Both the position numbers and the translations under genes were made by a program. Under the pieces are notes generated by a model. The model ran no database searches, was not told the origin of the DNA, and was given only the letters and a program-made list of their open reading frames with translations. Below, in pieces: positions 1-9,456 of a stretch of 64,000 bases of DNA (position 1 is its first letter; every line of letters starts with the position of its first letter). Source of the stretch: Brumimicrobium aurantiacum (GTDB lineage Bacteria; Bacteroidota; Bacteroidia; Flavobacteriales_D; Crocinitomicaceae); assembly GCF_003402975.1 (NCBI RefSeq), contig NZ_QURB01000001.1, forward strand, positions 310,001 to 374,000. Reading direction: 5' to 3'.

Positions 1-41
1 TTGAAACGGCAAGCAAAATTAGATCTATTTACCTCTCTTTC

Positions 42-190
42 ATGCGGGATGAATCCCACATCGAAAGTAAATAGCACTAGAATTTAAACTTATATTTCTT
101 TAAAATGAAACTATCTTTACATGCTATTGATGCGGGGTTTATCCCGCATACAATAGATTTCCGAGTTTCAGCCTAGTGGTTTCAACCACT
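42..190. repeat. Cluster of REP-like palindromes
   Basis: Three short imperfect or perfect palindromes lie in the gene-free left edge: one at 42-61 (ATGCGGG...CCCACAT), one at 130-149 (ATGCGGG...CCCGCAT) and one at 175-190 (AGTGGT-TTCA-ACCACT). They belong to the same style of G/C-stem hairpin seen at 1855 and 3677. No coding region is visible in 1-236. Confidence 0.5.
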
Positions 191-236
191 TTAAAACATC
201 TATAAAAAGCAATCTATTTCAGGATTTTTTGACTAA

Positions 237-938
237 TTAACCTTGTTTCTTCACTTCTTTTCCCGCCTCCCAATTACTTGAAAAACTTAAGAATCCACTA
301 ATTAAAGGATGTGGAATTTCGGAAGTACTACAAACTTGCGGCAGACTCATAGATGCCACACAAAACGGTCGGGTTTTTAAACTGATAATTTCAGGTTCAT
401 TGAATTGATTGACGGCTTCGATATCTAAAACCTCTGCTTTTAAAACTTCATAAATATGAGGATAGATAGAGAATCGTGCATTGGTTAGTTCAGCACGACT
501 TTGGTTTTGATATAGCCCCTTCAATGCTTCAGAGATCGGCGTTACCTCCACCTTTTCAAATGAATTTTGAACCACTAAATTTTCAGACAAAACTTTTTCT
601 TGATCTGGGTTAAGGTGATACATTTTAATAATTAAATTAAGGAAGCTACGGAAAGATTCTCCTGTGACCAATAGTGCAATTTGGGAAGCCAATACTGATT
701 TTAGAATTTCTTCGATAAAGAAAGCGTTATCGTAAGGACCTGGAGCGACAATTACGCCATCAAACTGTGTGAATTTGTTAGGTTTTAATTTACTGGCTTC
801 ATGCGTTCTCATCCAGTAATAATTAACACTTAACCCCAATAATTCAGCTGAATGCTCTACAGCTAAATTAGTTGCATGATGTGCATTAAAAGTGAAGTTA
901 AAATCACCTATTATTACAATTTTTATCGATTCAGTCAT
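237..938 (-). CDS. CTP-synthase GATase-domain-like protein lacking the catalytic cysteine
   Basis: The 233-residue protein resembles the stand-alone class I glutamine amidotransferase proteins related to the CTP synthase C-terminal region. The N-terminus (IVIIGDFNFTFNAHHATN, then VEHSAELLG) and the VAPGPY loop fit that family. The nucleophile elbow is normally GTCGGF or, in selenoprotein members, GTUGGF. Here it reads VTGESF near residue 92, so the Cys/Sec position is Gly. No HxE motif is evident near the C-terminus, where the sequence ends HPLISGFLSF. Glutaminase activity is therefore unlikely, and a binding or regulatory role is an inference. The ATG at 936-938 is the only sensible start. 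The gene is monocistronic. Confidence 0.6.
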   Translation of the reverse strand: MTESIKIVIIGDFNFTFNAHHATNLAVEHSAELLGLSVNYYWMRTHEASKLKPNKFTQFDGVIVAPGPYDNAFFIEEILKSVLASQIALLVTGESFRSFLNLIIKMYHLNPDQEKVLSENLVVQNSFEKVEVTPISEALKGLYQNQSRAELTNARFSIYPHIYEVLKAEVLDIEAVNQFNEPEIISLKTRPFCVASMSLPQVCSTSEIPHPLISGFLSFSSNWEAGKEVKKQG

Positions 939-1026
939 ACTCTAAAACACTGATAATAGGGAAATATATAAAAAAAAGTGGTCATTCCGTTATGAAATGA
1001 CCACTAAATATAATTTTTATGATTTT

Positions 1027-1659
1027 CTATCTTTCAAAATAACCTTGAAAGACAGCATCTTGAATTTCTAATGTATCAGATAAAGTAAGATCTGAAGGAT
1101 TGGTAAACACTGTTACGTTAAATCTTGCAACGAATGATAGGTAATCTCCTTGTTCATCTGTATCTTCCTCTAGATCTGTAAATTCAAAACTTTCAGGAAA
1201 TCCAGAATTTTCTTTACTTAACCAAGTTCTACCACTTCCGTCCACAAAATAAAATTCAACACCATCTTCGGCGTCATCTTTAAACTGAATCGGTTGAGTA
1301 ATTCCATTATAGAAAAAGTCATAAAAGTTCTCAACTGAAGGAGTTTCAGTATTGTTAGAACTAAATAAAAGTTTCCCCATTCTCAATTCCACAACATCTG
1401 TTTTTTGTGAACTACTAAAGGTAGAATTATATGTTATTGCAGAGGCTTGAGGAGAAGGATTAATTTCTTTAGACTGAGTAGCCTCATGAGAAAACCCTTT
1501 AATATCTTCAATGATTTCGTAGGATGCGCCATCCATTCTTGCTTGAAAAGAAACGGATAAGTCAGATTCATAAGTTGGTTTTGGAACCACCTCATGCTTT
1601 ACACAAGAACTGAGTAAAGCTACTCCTAAAAAAATTGATATCGTATTTATATATTTCAT
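1027..1659 (-). CDS. Hypothetical lipoprotein
   Basis: The protein has about 210 residues and a lipoprotein signal peptide: MKYINTISIFLGVALLSSC, with the lipobox LSSC. I chose the second Met (1659) because it directly begins the signal peptide; the alternative Met three codons upstream (1668) is also possible. The rest is acidic and shows no recognised domain. It is probably an outer-membrane-anchored protein of unknown role. It stands alone between two other minus-strand genes. Confidence 0.6.
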   Translation of the reverse strand: MKYINTISIFLGVALLSSCVKHEVVPKPTYESDLSVSFQARMDGASYEIIEDIKGFSHEATQSKEINPSPQASAITYNSTFSSSQKTDVVELRMGKLLFSSNNTETPSVENFYDFFYNGITQPIQFKDDAEDGVEFYFVDGSGRTWLSKENSGFPESFEFTDLEEDTDEQGDYLSFVARFNVTVFTNPSDLTLSDTLEIQDAVFQGYFER

Positions 1660-1854
1660 AACATTCATGTTTCTTCGCTAAATATACGTAAACAACATAA
1701 AAAAGGTTGTCATTTATTGCATTTAATTCAACACTATTTGTGTTTACTTGTCAAATTTATAACTTTTAAATGAATCAAAAGAATTAGAAGGAAATAAAAT
1801 TAGAATGAGATGGATTTTGATAATTTAATAATTAGAAGCTTTCTTCTTTCTAAT

Positions 1855-1894
1855 CTACTATTAACACGGGTTGAAACCCGTGCCAATAGTCTAT
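1855..1894. repeat. REP-like hairpin, left copy
   Basis: This 40-nt element has an inner stem ACGGGTT/AACCCGT and an outer stem CTATT/AATAG. A copy differing by one base lies at 3677-3716, on the other side of the T9SS gene. The form is typical of REP elements dispersed by REP-associated transposases, none of which is in this window. Confidence 0.7.
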
Positions 1895-1944
1895 CCTAAA
1901 ATAGTTGTGTTAGAAAAATGCATCAATACTAAGGTTTATATTCC

Positions 1945-3525
1945 TTACTCAATCACAAGTTTTTGGGTATATCGCTGTTCATGGTTATTGAATGTAACGG
2001 TGTAAATCCCTGGCGAAAATCCTTCAACATCAATCCTATTATTTGAGGTATTCAATTCCGTTTCCAATACTTCTTTCCCTATAACATTGTACACTTTTAC
2101 TTCATAATCTTGACCCTTTTCTAGGTTATCGATTTGAACAAAGTGATTTGCAGGATTGGGATACATCGTGAAATTGTTTTCAGAAGACCAATTGTTTGTA
2201 CTTAAATCTGTTGATAGTTCGAGCAGCCAGAAGTCAGACATACCTACATTAGGTACTGTTTTATCACCTGAAACACCTCCCTCAGTATTTCCGAATATCA
2301 GTAGAGAGTTATTTTCTATTTCAATAACCCCAGGAAAATAGTCACCCAAATCACTCCCAAATTTATATTGATCTTTTAACGATAAATCACTTGTATCGTT
2401 CACCAATATCCAAAAGTCTGTTGAATTATTATGTGAGGCTAAAGTTACTTCTCCAGATATATCACTATCGGAAGTTCCAACCATAACGAGTTCACCTGAT
2501 TCCGTTAAAAGTGTATTAGTTTCATTATCAACATTATTACCTCCATAGGCTTTATCCATCAAAATGGCTCCATTTTGATTTAGTTTAGTAATCCATATGT
2601 CATTAGAACCTCTTGAAGATTCTGTTTTAGTTCCTGACAATCCAGATAAAGTATTCCCAATAACGAACAATCTATTCTCAGAATAAACCAATTTACTACT
2701 TAAATCTATACCGGTACCACCTATAGTTCTATCCCACATCACATTCCCATTTTCATCAAGCTTTAACACCCAGTAATCCATACTACCATAACTATCTTCT
2801 GTTTTAAGTCCAGAAATAGGCGAACTAGAAGACCCTGTAACAAATATATTTTCATTTTCATCTAAAGCAACTGATATAAAACCATCATCGTCACTTCCTC
2901 CTATCGTTTTATCCCAAAGTACATTTCCTTGAGCATCTATTTTCACAATCCAACCGTCATTTTGACCATAAGAACTTTCCGTTTTATCGCCAGAAATACC
3001 TGAATATGATTCTCCTACCAACAAAATGGAACCGTCATCAAATTCTACAAAATCACTAAAATAATCATTTCCTGAACCTCCGTAGGTTTTTTGCCATAGT
3101 TCGTTTCCTTGATCATCTATTTTAATGATCCAAAAATCTGATAGACCTTTATTGGGAGCTGTTTTGTTTCCATTGATCCAAGAATCACTAAAACCACCAA
3201 TTAAAACATTGCCATCAGAAGTTTCGATCATTTTTACTAGATCATCTGTTGCTGTTCCACCAAAACCTCTTTGCCACAAAATCGTATTGTTATTATCCAT
3301 TGAAACTACCCATATATCAATATCTCCAAAATTTGATGTGGTTTTATCTCCTGAGATACCTGACAATGAAGCCCCACCAACAATAGTTTGATTATTAATA
3401 GCAATTGCAGCGCGGGGACTATCATAAGAACTCCCTCCAAAAACGTATTGATCTGCAATTTGAAAGTTCTGTGCTTGAGTTAAAAAAGTGGTAAAAACGA
3501 AGGTAAAAAGTAGTAATTGTTTCAT
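1945..3525 (-). CDS. Secreted repeat protein with T9SS type A sorting domain
   Basis: The 526-residue protein starts with a signal peptide (MKQLLLFTFVFTTFLTQAQ). It then carries about seven to eight repeats of roughly 50 residues with the pattern W-x-K-x-IGG-[ST]-x-x-D, then SGDKT, then S/DxWI/V-K-[ID]-x-x-GN. This resembles the beta-propeller-like repeats of many flavobacterial exported proteins. The last 80 residues (YPNPANHFVQID... VYNVIGKEV... GIYTVTF... QKLVIE) form a type A Por secretion C-terminal domain. It should be exported by the type IX system and anchored or released at the surface. Ligand and function are unknown. Confidence 0.75.
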   Translation of the reverse strand: MKQLLLFTFVFTTFLTQAQNFQIADQYVFGGSSYDSPRAAIAINNQTIVGGASLSGISGDKTTSNFGDIDIWVVSMDNNNTILWQRGFGGTATDDLVKMIETSDGNVLIGGFSDSWINGNKTAPNKGLSDFWIIKIDDQGNELWQKTYGGSGNDYFSDFVEFDDGSILLVGESYSGISGDKTESSYGQNDGWIVKIDAQGNVLWDKTIGGSDDDGFISVALDENENIFVTGSSSSPISGLKTEDSYGSMDYWVLKLDENGNVMWDRTIGGTGIDLSSKLVYSENRLFVIGNTLSGLSGTKTESSRGSNDIWITKLNQNGAILMDKAYGGNNVDNETNTLLTESGELVMVGTSDSDISGEVTLASHNNSTDFWILVNDTSDLSLKDQYKFGSDLGDYFPGVIEIENNSLLIFGNTEGGVSGDKTVPNVGMSDFWLLELSTDLSTNNWSSENNFTMYPNPANHFVQIDNLEKGQDYEVKVYNVIGKEVLETELNTSNNRIDVEGFSPGIYTVTFNNHEQRYTQKLVIE

Positions 3526-3676
3526 AATTATTGTAAGGTTTTAAAACTAAATTTTTAAAGTCTCCCTAAATTAAGAAAAATATTTAATTAAGAAAAAACA
3601 TGTCGTATCGCTATGGTGGTTCTTTCGTCACGATTTTTATTCAAAATTACGCGCCAAAATTAAATGACATCCCTTT

Positions 3677-3716
3677 CTACTATTAACACGGGTTGAAACC
3701 CGTACCAATAGTCTAT
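3677..3716. repeat. REP-like hairpin, right copy
   Basis: This is a nearly identical copy of the element at 1855-1894. The stem is ACGGGTT/AACCCGT with one G-to-A change just after it. It lies downstream of the RNase D gene and upstream of the T9SS gene. Confidence 0.7.
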
Positions 3717-3770
3717 ACTGAAATTAGATAATGCAATGAAGAGAATTTCCTTATGCAGTAGAATTTAATC

Positions 3771-4943
3771 TTATTTTCCCATCATAAAAGAAGGCAACTC
3801 CAAACTCAACTTATTAGCGGTGTTTTGAATCATCTTTTTTTGATAAGGAAGCAGAACCTGTTCTCCAGTTGCAAACTCCGTCATTTTTCGATTAGACAGG
3901 AAGAAATTACTGTAGTTTTCTCCGATTTCTTTTTTCAACTCTTCTTTAATCGGTAGGAAAAAACGCTCTTTTGCAGCTTGAATTCTTGTGCGTTGCTGAT
4001 TAATTTTCAATCTTTTTTCTTTGGTCAATGCAGGAATACTCGATTGATTTTCTGCAATTTTATGTTCGGTAATTTCCTTTTCCGCCAATGCCAATAAAGC
4101 CTCAACATTTTGTTGTACTTTATCAACTCTCAACTTTGGATGGATACCTTTTAAAGTCTTCCATTCCTTTACCTTCGCTGGTGTTTTCGCCAGTAATAAT
4201 GCGATTTTTTTATCCCATACTTTATATGTAGGACGTTTCAATGAAGCACCCAATTCCTCACGGTAATCCATCAATTTCTCAAAACGGATCCACTCACGCA
4301 GCGTCATTGTTTTTTGATCTTTTTTCGTGAGATAAGCCACTTTCTCTCCACCCGACCAATCGTGTTTTTCAAATGCTTCCATTTCTTCAGCAAACCATTC
4401 TTCTCGATTGATCTCTTCCAAATTTTGCATCAATACTTTTTTTACCGCAGGTAAATGCAATACATCTTCAGCCGCATATTTGTGCTGCTGCTCTGTTAAA
4501 GGACGTTGAAACCAATTGCTCTTTTGCTGACTTCCTTTCGTATCGATGGGATAATCTTCACCTAAAACGGCTAAGATTGAATTATTCAAAGACAATGTTT
4601 CAAAATCCAACAAGCGCATAGCAACTCCCAAATCTACAATATTGTTAGGTCTTGCTCCCAAATGATGTAAAAGACGCATGTCTTCATTAAAAGCAAAACA
4701 AACTAAAGCAATGTCAGGGTTCTCCAATACAGGAAAAATAAGCTCAATTTCAATCCCATCAAGAGGGTCAATTAAAAAACAATTTTCTCCATCAAAAACC
4801 TGCATCAAGCAAAGGTTAAAACCATATCTGAAATGATTCTTATCGAATTCTAAATCAATAAAAATCTCTTTTTTTTTGAGCAAAGTTTCCACAACTGTTG
4901 CTAATTCAGCATTGGTTTGAATGTATTGAATATTGGGTTTCAT
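3771..4943 (-). CDS. rnd: Ribonuclease D-type 3'-5' exonuclease
   Basis: The 390-residue protein matches the DEDD exonuclease family. Exo I is IFIDLEFD (residues 27-34), Exo II is CFAFNEDMRLLHHLG (about 80-95) and Exo III is YAAEDVLHL (about 160-168). An HRDC-like helical region follows (about 205-290). Family members trim the 3' ends of tRNA and other stable RNAs in the cytoplasm. The gene lies 3 nt downstream of the polyprenyl synthase gene on the same strand, so the two are probably co-transcribed, an arrangement without an obvious functional link. Confidence 0.85.
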   Translation of the reverse strand: MKPNIQYIQTNAELATVVETLLKKKEIFIDLEFDKNHFRYGFNLCLMQVFDGENCFLIDPLDGIEIELIFPVLENPDIALVCFAFNEDMRLLHHLGARPNNIVDLGVAMRLLDFETLSLNNSILAVLGEDYPIDTKGSQQKSNWFQRPLTEQQHKYAAEDVLHLPAVKKVLMQNLEEINREEWFAEEMEAFEKHDWSGGEKVAYLTKKDQKTMTLREWIRFEKLMDYREELGASLKRPTYKVWDKKIALLLAKTPAKVKEWKTLKGIHPKLRVDKVQQNVEALLALAEKEITEHKIAENQSSIPALTKEKRLKINQQRTRIQAAKERFFLPIKEELKKEIGENYSNFFLSNRKMTEFATGEQVLLPYQKKMIQNTANKLSLELPSFMMGK

Positions 4944-4946
4944 TGC

Positions 4947-5918
4947 TTAATGATCGCGTGACATTAGGTATTTTGCTAAATCTAACAACGGTTGCTTTTG
5001 TTCATTTGAGACATTAATATTACTCATATTTTCAAGCGCGCGTTGATAGAATTCTTCTTTCTTTTCTTCCGCTATTTCTTTCACCTTCAATTCTTCAAAA
5101 ATAGTTTTTGCATTTTCTATTTTAGTTTCTCCATCTTGGTTTTCTAACAGGTCAAGAAGGGCTTTCTTTTGTTCTCCTTCCGCCAATTCTAAAGCAGTGA
5201 GCAACAAATATGTTTTTTTATTGGACAAGATATCTCCTCCAACTTGTTTACCGAATTTTTCAGGATCGGCATACAAATCTAAAATATCATCATGCATTTG
5301 AAAAGCGAGTCCGATATTCATTCCAAAATTGTAGATATTTGAAATATCTTCTTCATTTTCTGCTCCTCCAATAAGCGCTCCCATTTCTAGAGCAGCACCT
5401 AATAAAACAGAAGTTTTTAAACGGATCATTTCGATGTATTCCTCTTTCGTAATACTATTTGAAGTTTCGAAATCCATATCCATTTGTTGACCTTCACAAA
5501 CTTCTCTTGCCGTTCTTGTAAAAACGCTCAACAATTTAGGTAGAACATCCGTATCATGCTTTGCCAATAGAGAATATGCCTCTACAAATAGCACATCTCC
5601 GGAAAGAATCGCAATATCTTGGTCCCATTTTTCATGTACTGTCGACTGTCCTCTTCTCAAAGGTGCATCGTCCATGATATCGTCATGAATTAATGTAAAA
5701 TTATGGAACAACTCTACCGCAAGTGCAGCGTTTATGGCTTTAATTCCAGGAGTTCCAAATAAGTTACATCCCAACATTGTTAAACAAGGTCTTGTGCGTT
5801 TCCCTCCCAAGGTAAGGAAATAACGCAAAGGATCATACAGATTTTTAGGCTCTTTGGGTAATTCTAATGCTGCAATTTTCTTTTCTAGTAATTGCTGATA
5901 TTCTTGTAGTTGGACCAT
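4947..5918 (-). CDS. Polyprenyl (isoprenyl) diphosphate synthase
   Basis: The 323-residue trans-isoprenyl diphosphate synthase has both aspartate-rich motifs: the first is LIHDDIMDDAPLRRG (about residues 77-91), the second is FQMHDDILDLY (about 206-216). GGKRTRP near residue 38 binds isopentenyl diphosphate. The enzyme elongates allylic diphosphates in the cytosol for quinones, carotenoids or cell-wall carrier lipids. Chain length cannot be told by eye, so no symbol is given. It is first in a likely two-gene operon with the RNase D gene. Confidence 0.85.
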   Translation of the reverse strand: MVQLQEYQQLLEKKIAALELPKEPKNLYDPLRYFLTLGGKRTRPCLTMLGCNLFGTPGIKAINAALAVELFHNFTLIHDDIMDDAPLRRGQSTVHEKWDQDIAILSGDVLFVEAYSLLAKHDTDVLPKLLSVFTRTAREVCEGQQMDMDFETSNSITKEEYIEMIRLKTSVLLGAALEMGALIGGAENEEDISNIYNFGMNIGLAFQMHDDILDLYADPEKFGKQVGGDILSNKKTYLLLTALELAEGEQKKALLDLLENQDGETKIENAKTIFEELKVKEIAEEKKEEFYQRALENMSNINVSNEQKQPLLDLAKYLMSRDH

Positions 5919-5966
5919 TTAAATTCTTATTTTCTTAAGCTAAAAATTATGTATTTCTCGTCTTAT

Positions 5967-8903
5967 TTAAGTTGACTTATTGCTTTCATCGTCTTCGTCT
6001 TCATCTTCAAAACGTTCCCCTGCATTATAGTCTATACGTGTTCTAGGATCAACTTCTAAATCTGACAATTCGATATCGATTTCCTCATCATAAATATTGA
6101 TAAATGGCTCACGGAATGCTTTTGAAGCAATTCTATTCTCCAAACTCAACAATAATGATGGAAGTACCGTTAGGTTAGTCAACATTGCCACAAGCATCGT
6201 TAAGGAAACAAGTAGTCCTAAGGCTTTTGTCCCTCCAAATTGAGAGAATGCAAACATGGAGAATCCGAAGAACAGAACGATTGAAGTATAGAACATACTC
6301 AATCCTGTTTCATATAAAGCATTGATTACACAAGCTCTTTGGTCGTAGCTTCTAATTTTCAATTCCTGACGATATTTGGCCAAGAAGTGGATCGTGTCAT
6401 CTACGGAAATACCAAAGGCAATACTAAATACCAACAAAGTTGATGGCTTAATTGGAATAGAGAAGATTCCCATGATTCCAGCCGTTACCAATAAAGGTAT
6501 AAAGTTAGGCACCAATGAAATTACAACCATTCTCCACGAACGGAAAAGAATGGCCATTAATACTGCAATAATTAAAATTGCGATTGATAAACTCGTAATT
6601 AAGTTCTTGATCAAGTATTGCGTTCCTTCAGCTGCAACAACAGAGGTTCCTGTAATCAAGTAGGACATTTGCTCTTCATCGATTGATACTTTCAAAGCTT
6701 CTTTAAATTCAGGCTTGTCATAATATGAAGAAAGCAAATCTGGATTTAAATCGAATTGGAATAAAAGAGAATCATTTCCATCTGCAATAGCATAAGCGGT
6801 GTTGTTTCTATAAGCATTTGAAACATTAAAAATTGAATCGACATATTTCGTTTCACCCGCATCATATTTCGCCCAATATTCATTTACTTGCTCTGCATTT
6901 GGATTCAAAATGGTATCCAACATTTCCGAAACACCTTTGATTTTCTCATCAATTTCATAAGATCCTAAATCGTGAATTTGCATTCTCAAACGATACGTTG
7001 TATTGGCTGTATCAATCAATTCTTTGAGTGACAAACCAATTGCAGCAGGAGGGAAAATACTTTCTGAAACAAATAAGATTTCTTCGTGATTTGGTCCTTG
7101 CGCTAAATATGATTTGATTAATGAATCATTCGGTAAAATCTCAACCTCTACAGAATCATTTGGTGCTTCTTGTGGAGTAAAGTCAAGTATTTCTTTGGCT
7201 ATTAAAGGAAAGCCTAACATCAAAGAGTCTGTATACTTTAAATTTCCATTACGTACAGAATCCTGATAAACATAAACCTTTTTGGTTCTTGCCATATCCG
7301 CTTGAAAGTTTTCCACGTAACCTTTCAGGCGCAGCATATCTTTTCGTTCGATCAACTTATACATATCAACATTATTCCCATAGTAGGACATGTTGATTAA
7401 TTTCATAAAGTTCACGATGGAAACTGTCTTACTGAAAATGGTGTCTTTTTTCAATTGATTTTGAACTGACTCTACCTTTTCAAGTGTTTTTTTATCAAAT
7501 TTTCTACCGTCTTTTTTATAGTCAATAAGAATTTCAAAAGGTACTGCACCATTAAAATTCTCTTGAATAAATAGGATGTCCTGAAGCATTGGATCGGATT
7601 CAGGTAAATCACTGGTTAGATTCCCAGTGGCTTCCATCTTCGTAGCACCAAAAATCGCTACCCCAATCACAATAAATGTTACTAGATAAATACGCTTTCT
7701 ATGTGTAGTTGTAAGGTAAACTAGTTTATTTACAATTGATTTAGCAAACTTCTTTTCAAGGTGTTTAAGATGTCTTGATTTTGGTTGTTTTGTTAGAGAG
7801 AATAAAATAGGAATGATGCAAATTGAAAGGATAAACACAAACAAAATATTCAAAGATGCTGTGGTTCCAAATTCAATTAGTTTTTCTGAATTTGTGAATA
7901 CAAAAGTTGAAAAACCAAGTGCTGTAGTAAGGTTGGTTAAAAAAGTAGCATTTCCCACTTTTGCAATTACCCTTGACAATGCTTTTGTTTTATTTCCGTG
8001 ATCTTTAACTTCCCGATGGAATTTGGTGAGTAAGAAAATACAATTGGGAATTCCGATGACAATCATCAAAGGTGGAATCAAGGCCATTAAAATAGACAAT
8101 TTAAAGCCCATTAAGCCGATACTTCCCAACGACCAGATAACCGCAGTAAATACAACCAGATTACAAAATAAAACCACTCTGAAAGAGCGGAAGAAAATAT
8201 AAAGTAATAAAGAAGTTACAGCGATGGCTAGTCCAATGAAAATATACATTTCGCTAACCACACGTTTCCCCATTACGACACGAATATGAGGTAAACCAGC
8301 AAAGTGCATTTTACCAAAAACATATTCATAAGCCAAGGCAATATTTTCAGCCTCTAAAACAACTCCTGATTTATTTTGATCACTCAAATATGCTTCATCA
8401 ATTGAAATCATCATTAAGGAAACATTGGTAGAGTCATTGTAGAGCAATCCATCATACAACGGTATTTGTCTAATTTCTTCTCTTACCTCTTCAATCGATT
8501 TGGTTTCAAAAGTTGGGTCTAAAAAAACAGGTTCCGCTTCAAACTTCCCCTCTGTGGTATTGTTTTTAATGGTAAAAAGGTCTGCTTCTGATAAAACTGA
8601 ATTTATACCGTCTAATTTCGCGATTGAATCTCCAATCTTTTTCCACAAAATGAAGTTTTCTTCGGTGTAAAGCTGGTCGGTTTTTACCGCCATGATGAGT
8701 GCTCCCCCATCTTCTCCGAACATTTCTTTCAATTGCAAATAATCATCCTGGGCAGGAGATTTTTTCGGTAGCATATTACCATACTTATTGTCCATTTCTA
8801 GACTTGTAAGTGCGAAATAACCGAAGAATACTGTTAATAGAGTTATTATAGAAAGAATAACAATTCTATTCCTCAATATTATCTGAGAGAGTTTAAACCA
8901 CAT
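5967..8903 (-). CDS. MMPL/RND-superfamily exporter
   Basis: The 978-residue integral membrane protein has the two-halves RND layout. There is a TM helix near the N-terminus, a large periplasmic domain, TM2-6 (about 215-375), a second periplasmic domain (about 430-745) and TM8-12 (about 750-920). TM10 keeps the charged motif GISVDDTIHFL, while the equivalent in TM4 is GIPNCIFLL, with Asn where a proton-relay Asp is often found. The C-terminal tail is very acidic (EDEDEDDESN). Relatives export lipids, sterols or hydrophobic compounds using the proton gradient. The substrate is unknown. Confidence 0.8.
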   Translation of the reverse strand: MWFKLSQIILRNRIVILSIITLLTVFFGYFALTSLEMDNKYGNMLPKKSPAQDDYLQLKEMFGEDGGALIMAVKTDQLYTEENFILWKKIGDSIAKLDGINSVLSEADLFTIKNNTTEGKFEAEPVFLDPTFETKSIEEVREEIRQIPLYDGLLYNDSTNVSLMMISIDEAYLSDQNKSGVVLEAENIALAYEYVFGKMHFAGLPHIRVVMGKRVVSEMYIFIGLAIAVTSLLLYIFFRSFRVVLFCNLVVFTAVIWSLGSIGLMGFKLSILMALIPPLMIVIGIPNCIFLLTKFHREVKDHGNKTKALSRVIAKVGNATFLTNLTTALGFSTFVFTNSEKLIEFGTTASLNILFVFILSICIIPILFSLTKQPKSRHLKHLEKKFAKSIVNKLVYLTTTHRKRIYLVTFIVIGVAIFGATKMEATGNLTSDLPESDPMLQDILFIQENFNGAVPFEILIDYKKDGRKFDKKTLEKVESVQNQLKKDTIFSKTVSIVNFMKLINMSYYGNNVDMYKLIERKDMLRLKGYVENFQADMARTKKVYVYQDSVRNGNLKYTDSLMLGFPLIAKEILDFTPQEAPNDSVEVEILPNDSLIKSYLAQGPNHEEILFVSESIFPPAAIGLSLKELIDTANTTYRLRMQIHDLGSYEIDEKIKGVSEMLDTILNPNAEQVNEYWAKYDAGETKYVDSIFNVSNAYRNNTAYAIADGNDSLLFQFDLNPDLLSSYYDKPEFKEALKVSIDEEQMSYLITGTSVVAAEGTQYLIKNLITSLSIAILIIAVLMAILFRSWRMVVISLVPNFIPLLVTAGIMGIFSIPIKPSTLLVFSIAFGISVDDTIHFLAKYRQELKIRSYDQRACVINALYETGLSMFYTSIVLFFGFSMFAFSQFGGTKALGLLVSLTMLVAMLTNLTVLPSLLLSLENRIASKAFREPFINIYDEEIDIELSDLEVDPRTRIDYNAGERFEDEDEDDESNKST

Positions 8904-8992
8904 AAACTAAATTATATTAAAACATACAAAGTTAATCAAATTGATAGAAGAGGTAGGAATTAGGACTTTTTTAACGAGGTAACCCTATTATT

Positions 8993-9406
8993 CTAACTAC
9001 CACTGCATTTTTCACATATTCCTTTAGCTTGAATCTCTTGTTCTTCAATTTGAAAACCGGGAATTTTTATTTCTGGAATTTTATCGATTTCTACACAGAA
9101 AACCTCTTCACACTTTTTGCATTGAAAGTGAATATGATTATGGTCGTGCAAACCACTGTCGTGATCGCAAACTTGATCACACAAAGCCATTTTCCTAATA
9201 TCTCCAGGCATTACAATTTCATGAATAACACCTTTATTTATAAATGATTTTATTGTTCTATACAAAGTAATCCTATCAAAATCACCCAACTCATTTTCAA
9301 TATCTTGCATTGAAATTGCATGGTCATTTTTTAAGAATACTTTAAGTACTTCTTTTCGAAATGGTGTAACCCTTAATTTCTTTTTACGTAAAATAGTATC
9401 ATTCAT
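8993..9406 (-). CDS. zur: Fur-family regulator, probably the zinc sensor Zur
   Basis: The 137-residue Fur-family repressor has a winged-helix N-terminus (recognition region DRITLYRTIKSFINKGVIHEI) and a His-rich stretch (HDSGLHDHNHIHF). Structural-zinc pairs are CKKC and CEKC near the C-terminus. The gene is divergent from a ZnuD-like zinc receptor, and a palindrome lies directly at its start codon. I infer zinc sensing and autoregulation from this context. Fur or PerR function cannot be excluded on sequence alone. Confidence 0.75.
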   Translation of the reverse strand: MNDTILRKKKLRVTPFRKEVLKVFLKNDHAISMQDIENELGDFDRITLYRTIKSFINKGVIHEIVMPGDIRKMALCDQVCDHDSGLHDHNHIHFQCKKCEEVFCVEIDKIPEIKIPGFQIEEQEIQAKGICEKCSGS

Positions 9407-9408
9407 AG

Positions 9409-9425
9409 ATGCAATATTGTTGCAT
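9409..9425. promoter_or_regulatory. Candidate Zur operator (6-5-6 palindrome)
   Basis: ATGCAA-TATTG-TTGCAT is a perfect 6-bp inverted repeat with a 5-bp spacer. It begins 3 nt upstream of the regulator's start codon and lies 7 nt before a TAAATTTG -7 element (9432-9439) for the receptor gene. This position would let one bound dimer block both divergent genes. The palindrome is seen directly; assignment to Zur is inferred. Confidence 0.6.
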
Positions 9426-9431
9426 TTGTAT

Positions 9432-9439
9432 TAAATTTG
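9432..9439 (+). promoter_or_regulatory. Bacteroidota -7 element for the zinc receptor gene
   Basis: TAAATTTG matches the Bacteroidota -7 consensus TAnnTTTG and ends 17 nt before the ATG at 9457. No good -33 TTTG is visible at 19 bp upstream, which would suit a regulated promoter. Confidence 0.45.
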
Positions 9440-9456
9440 CAATTCGATAAAGAATT

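Noticed and set aside
6376-6663. Plus-strand ORF inside the MMPL gene, and similar shadow ORFs (for example at 3125, 30616, 42184 on the other strand)
   Set aside because: Each lies wholly inside a well-supported gene on the other strand and has no domain, start context or promoter.
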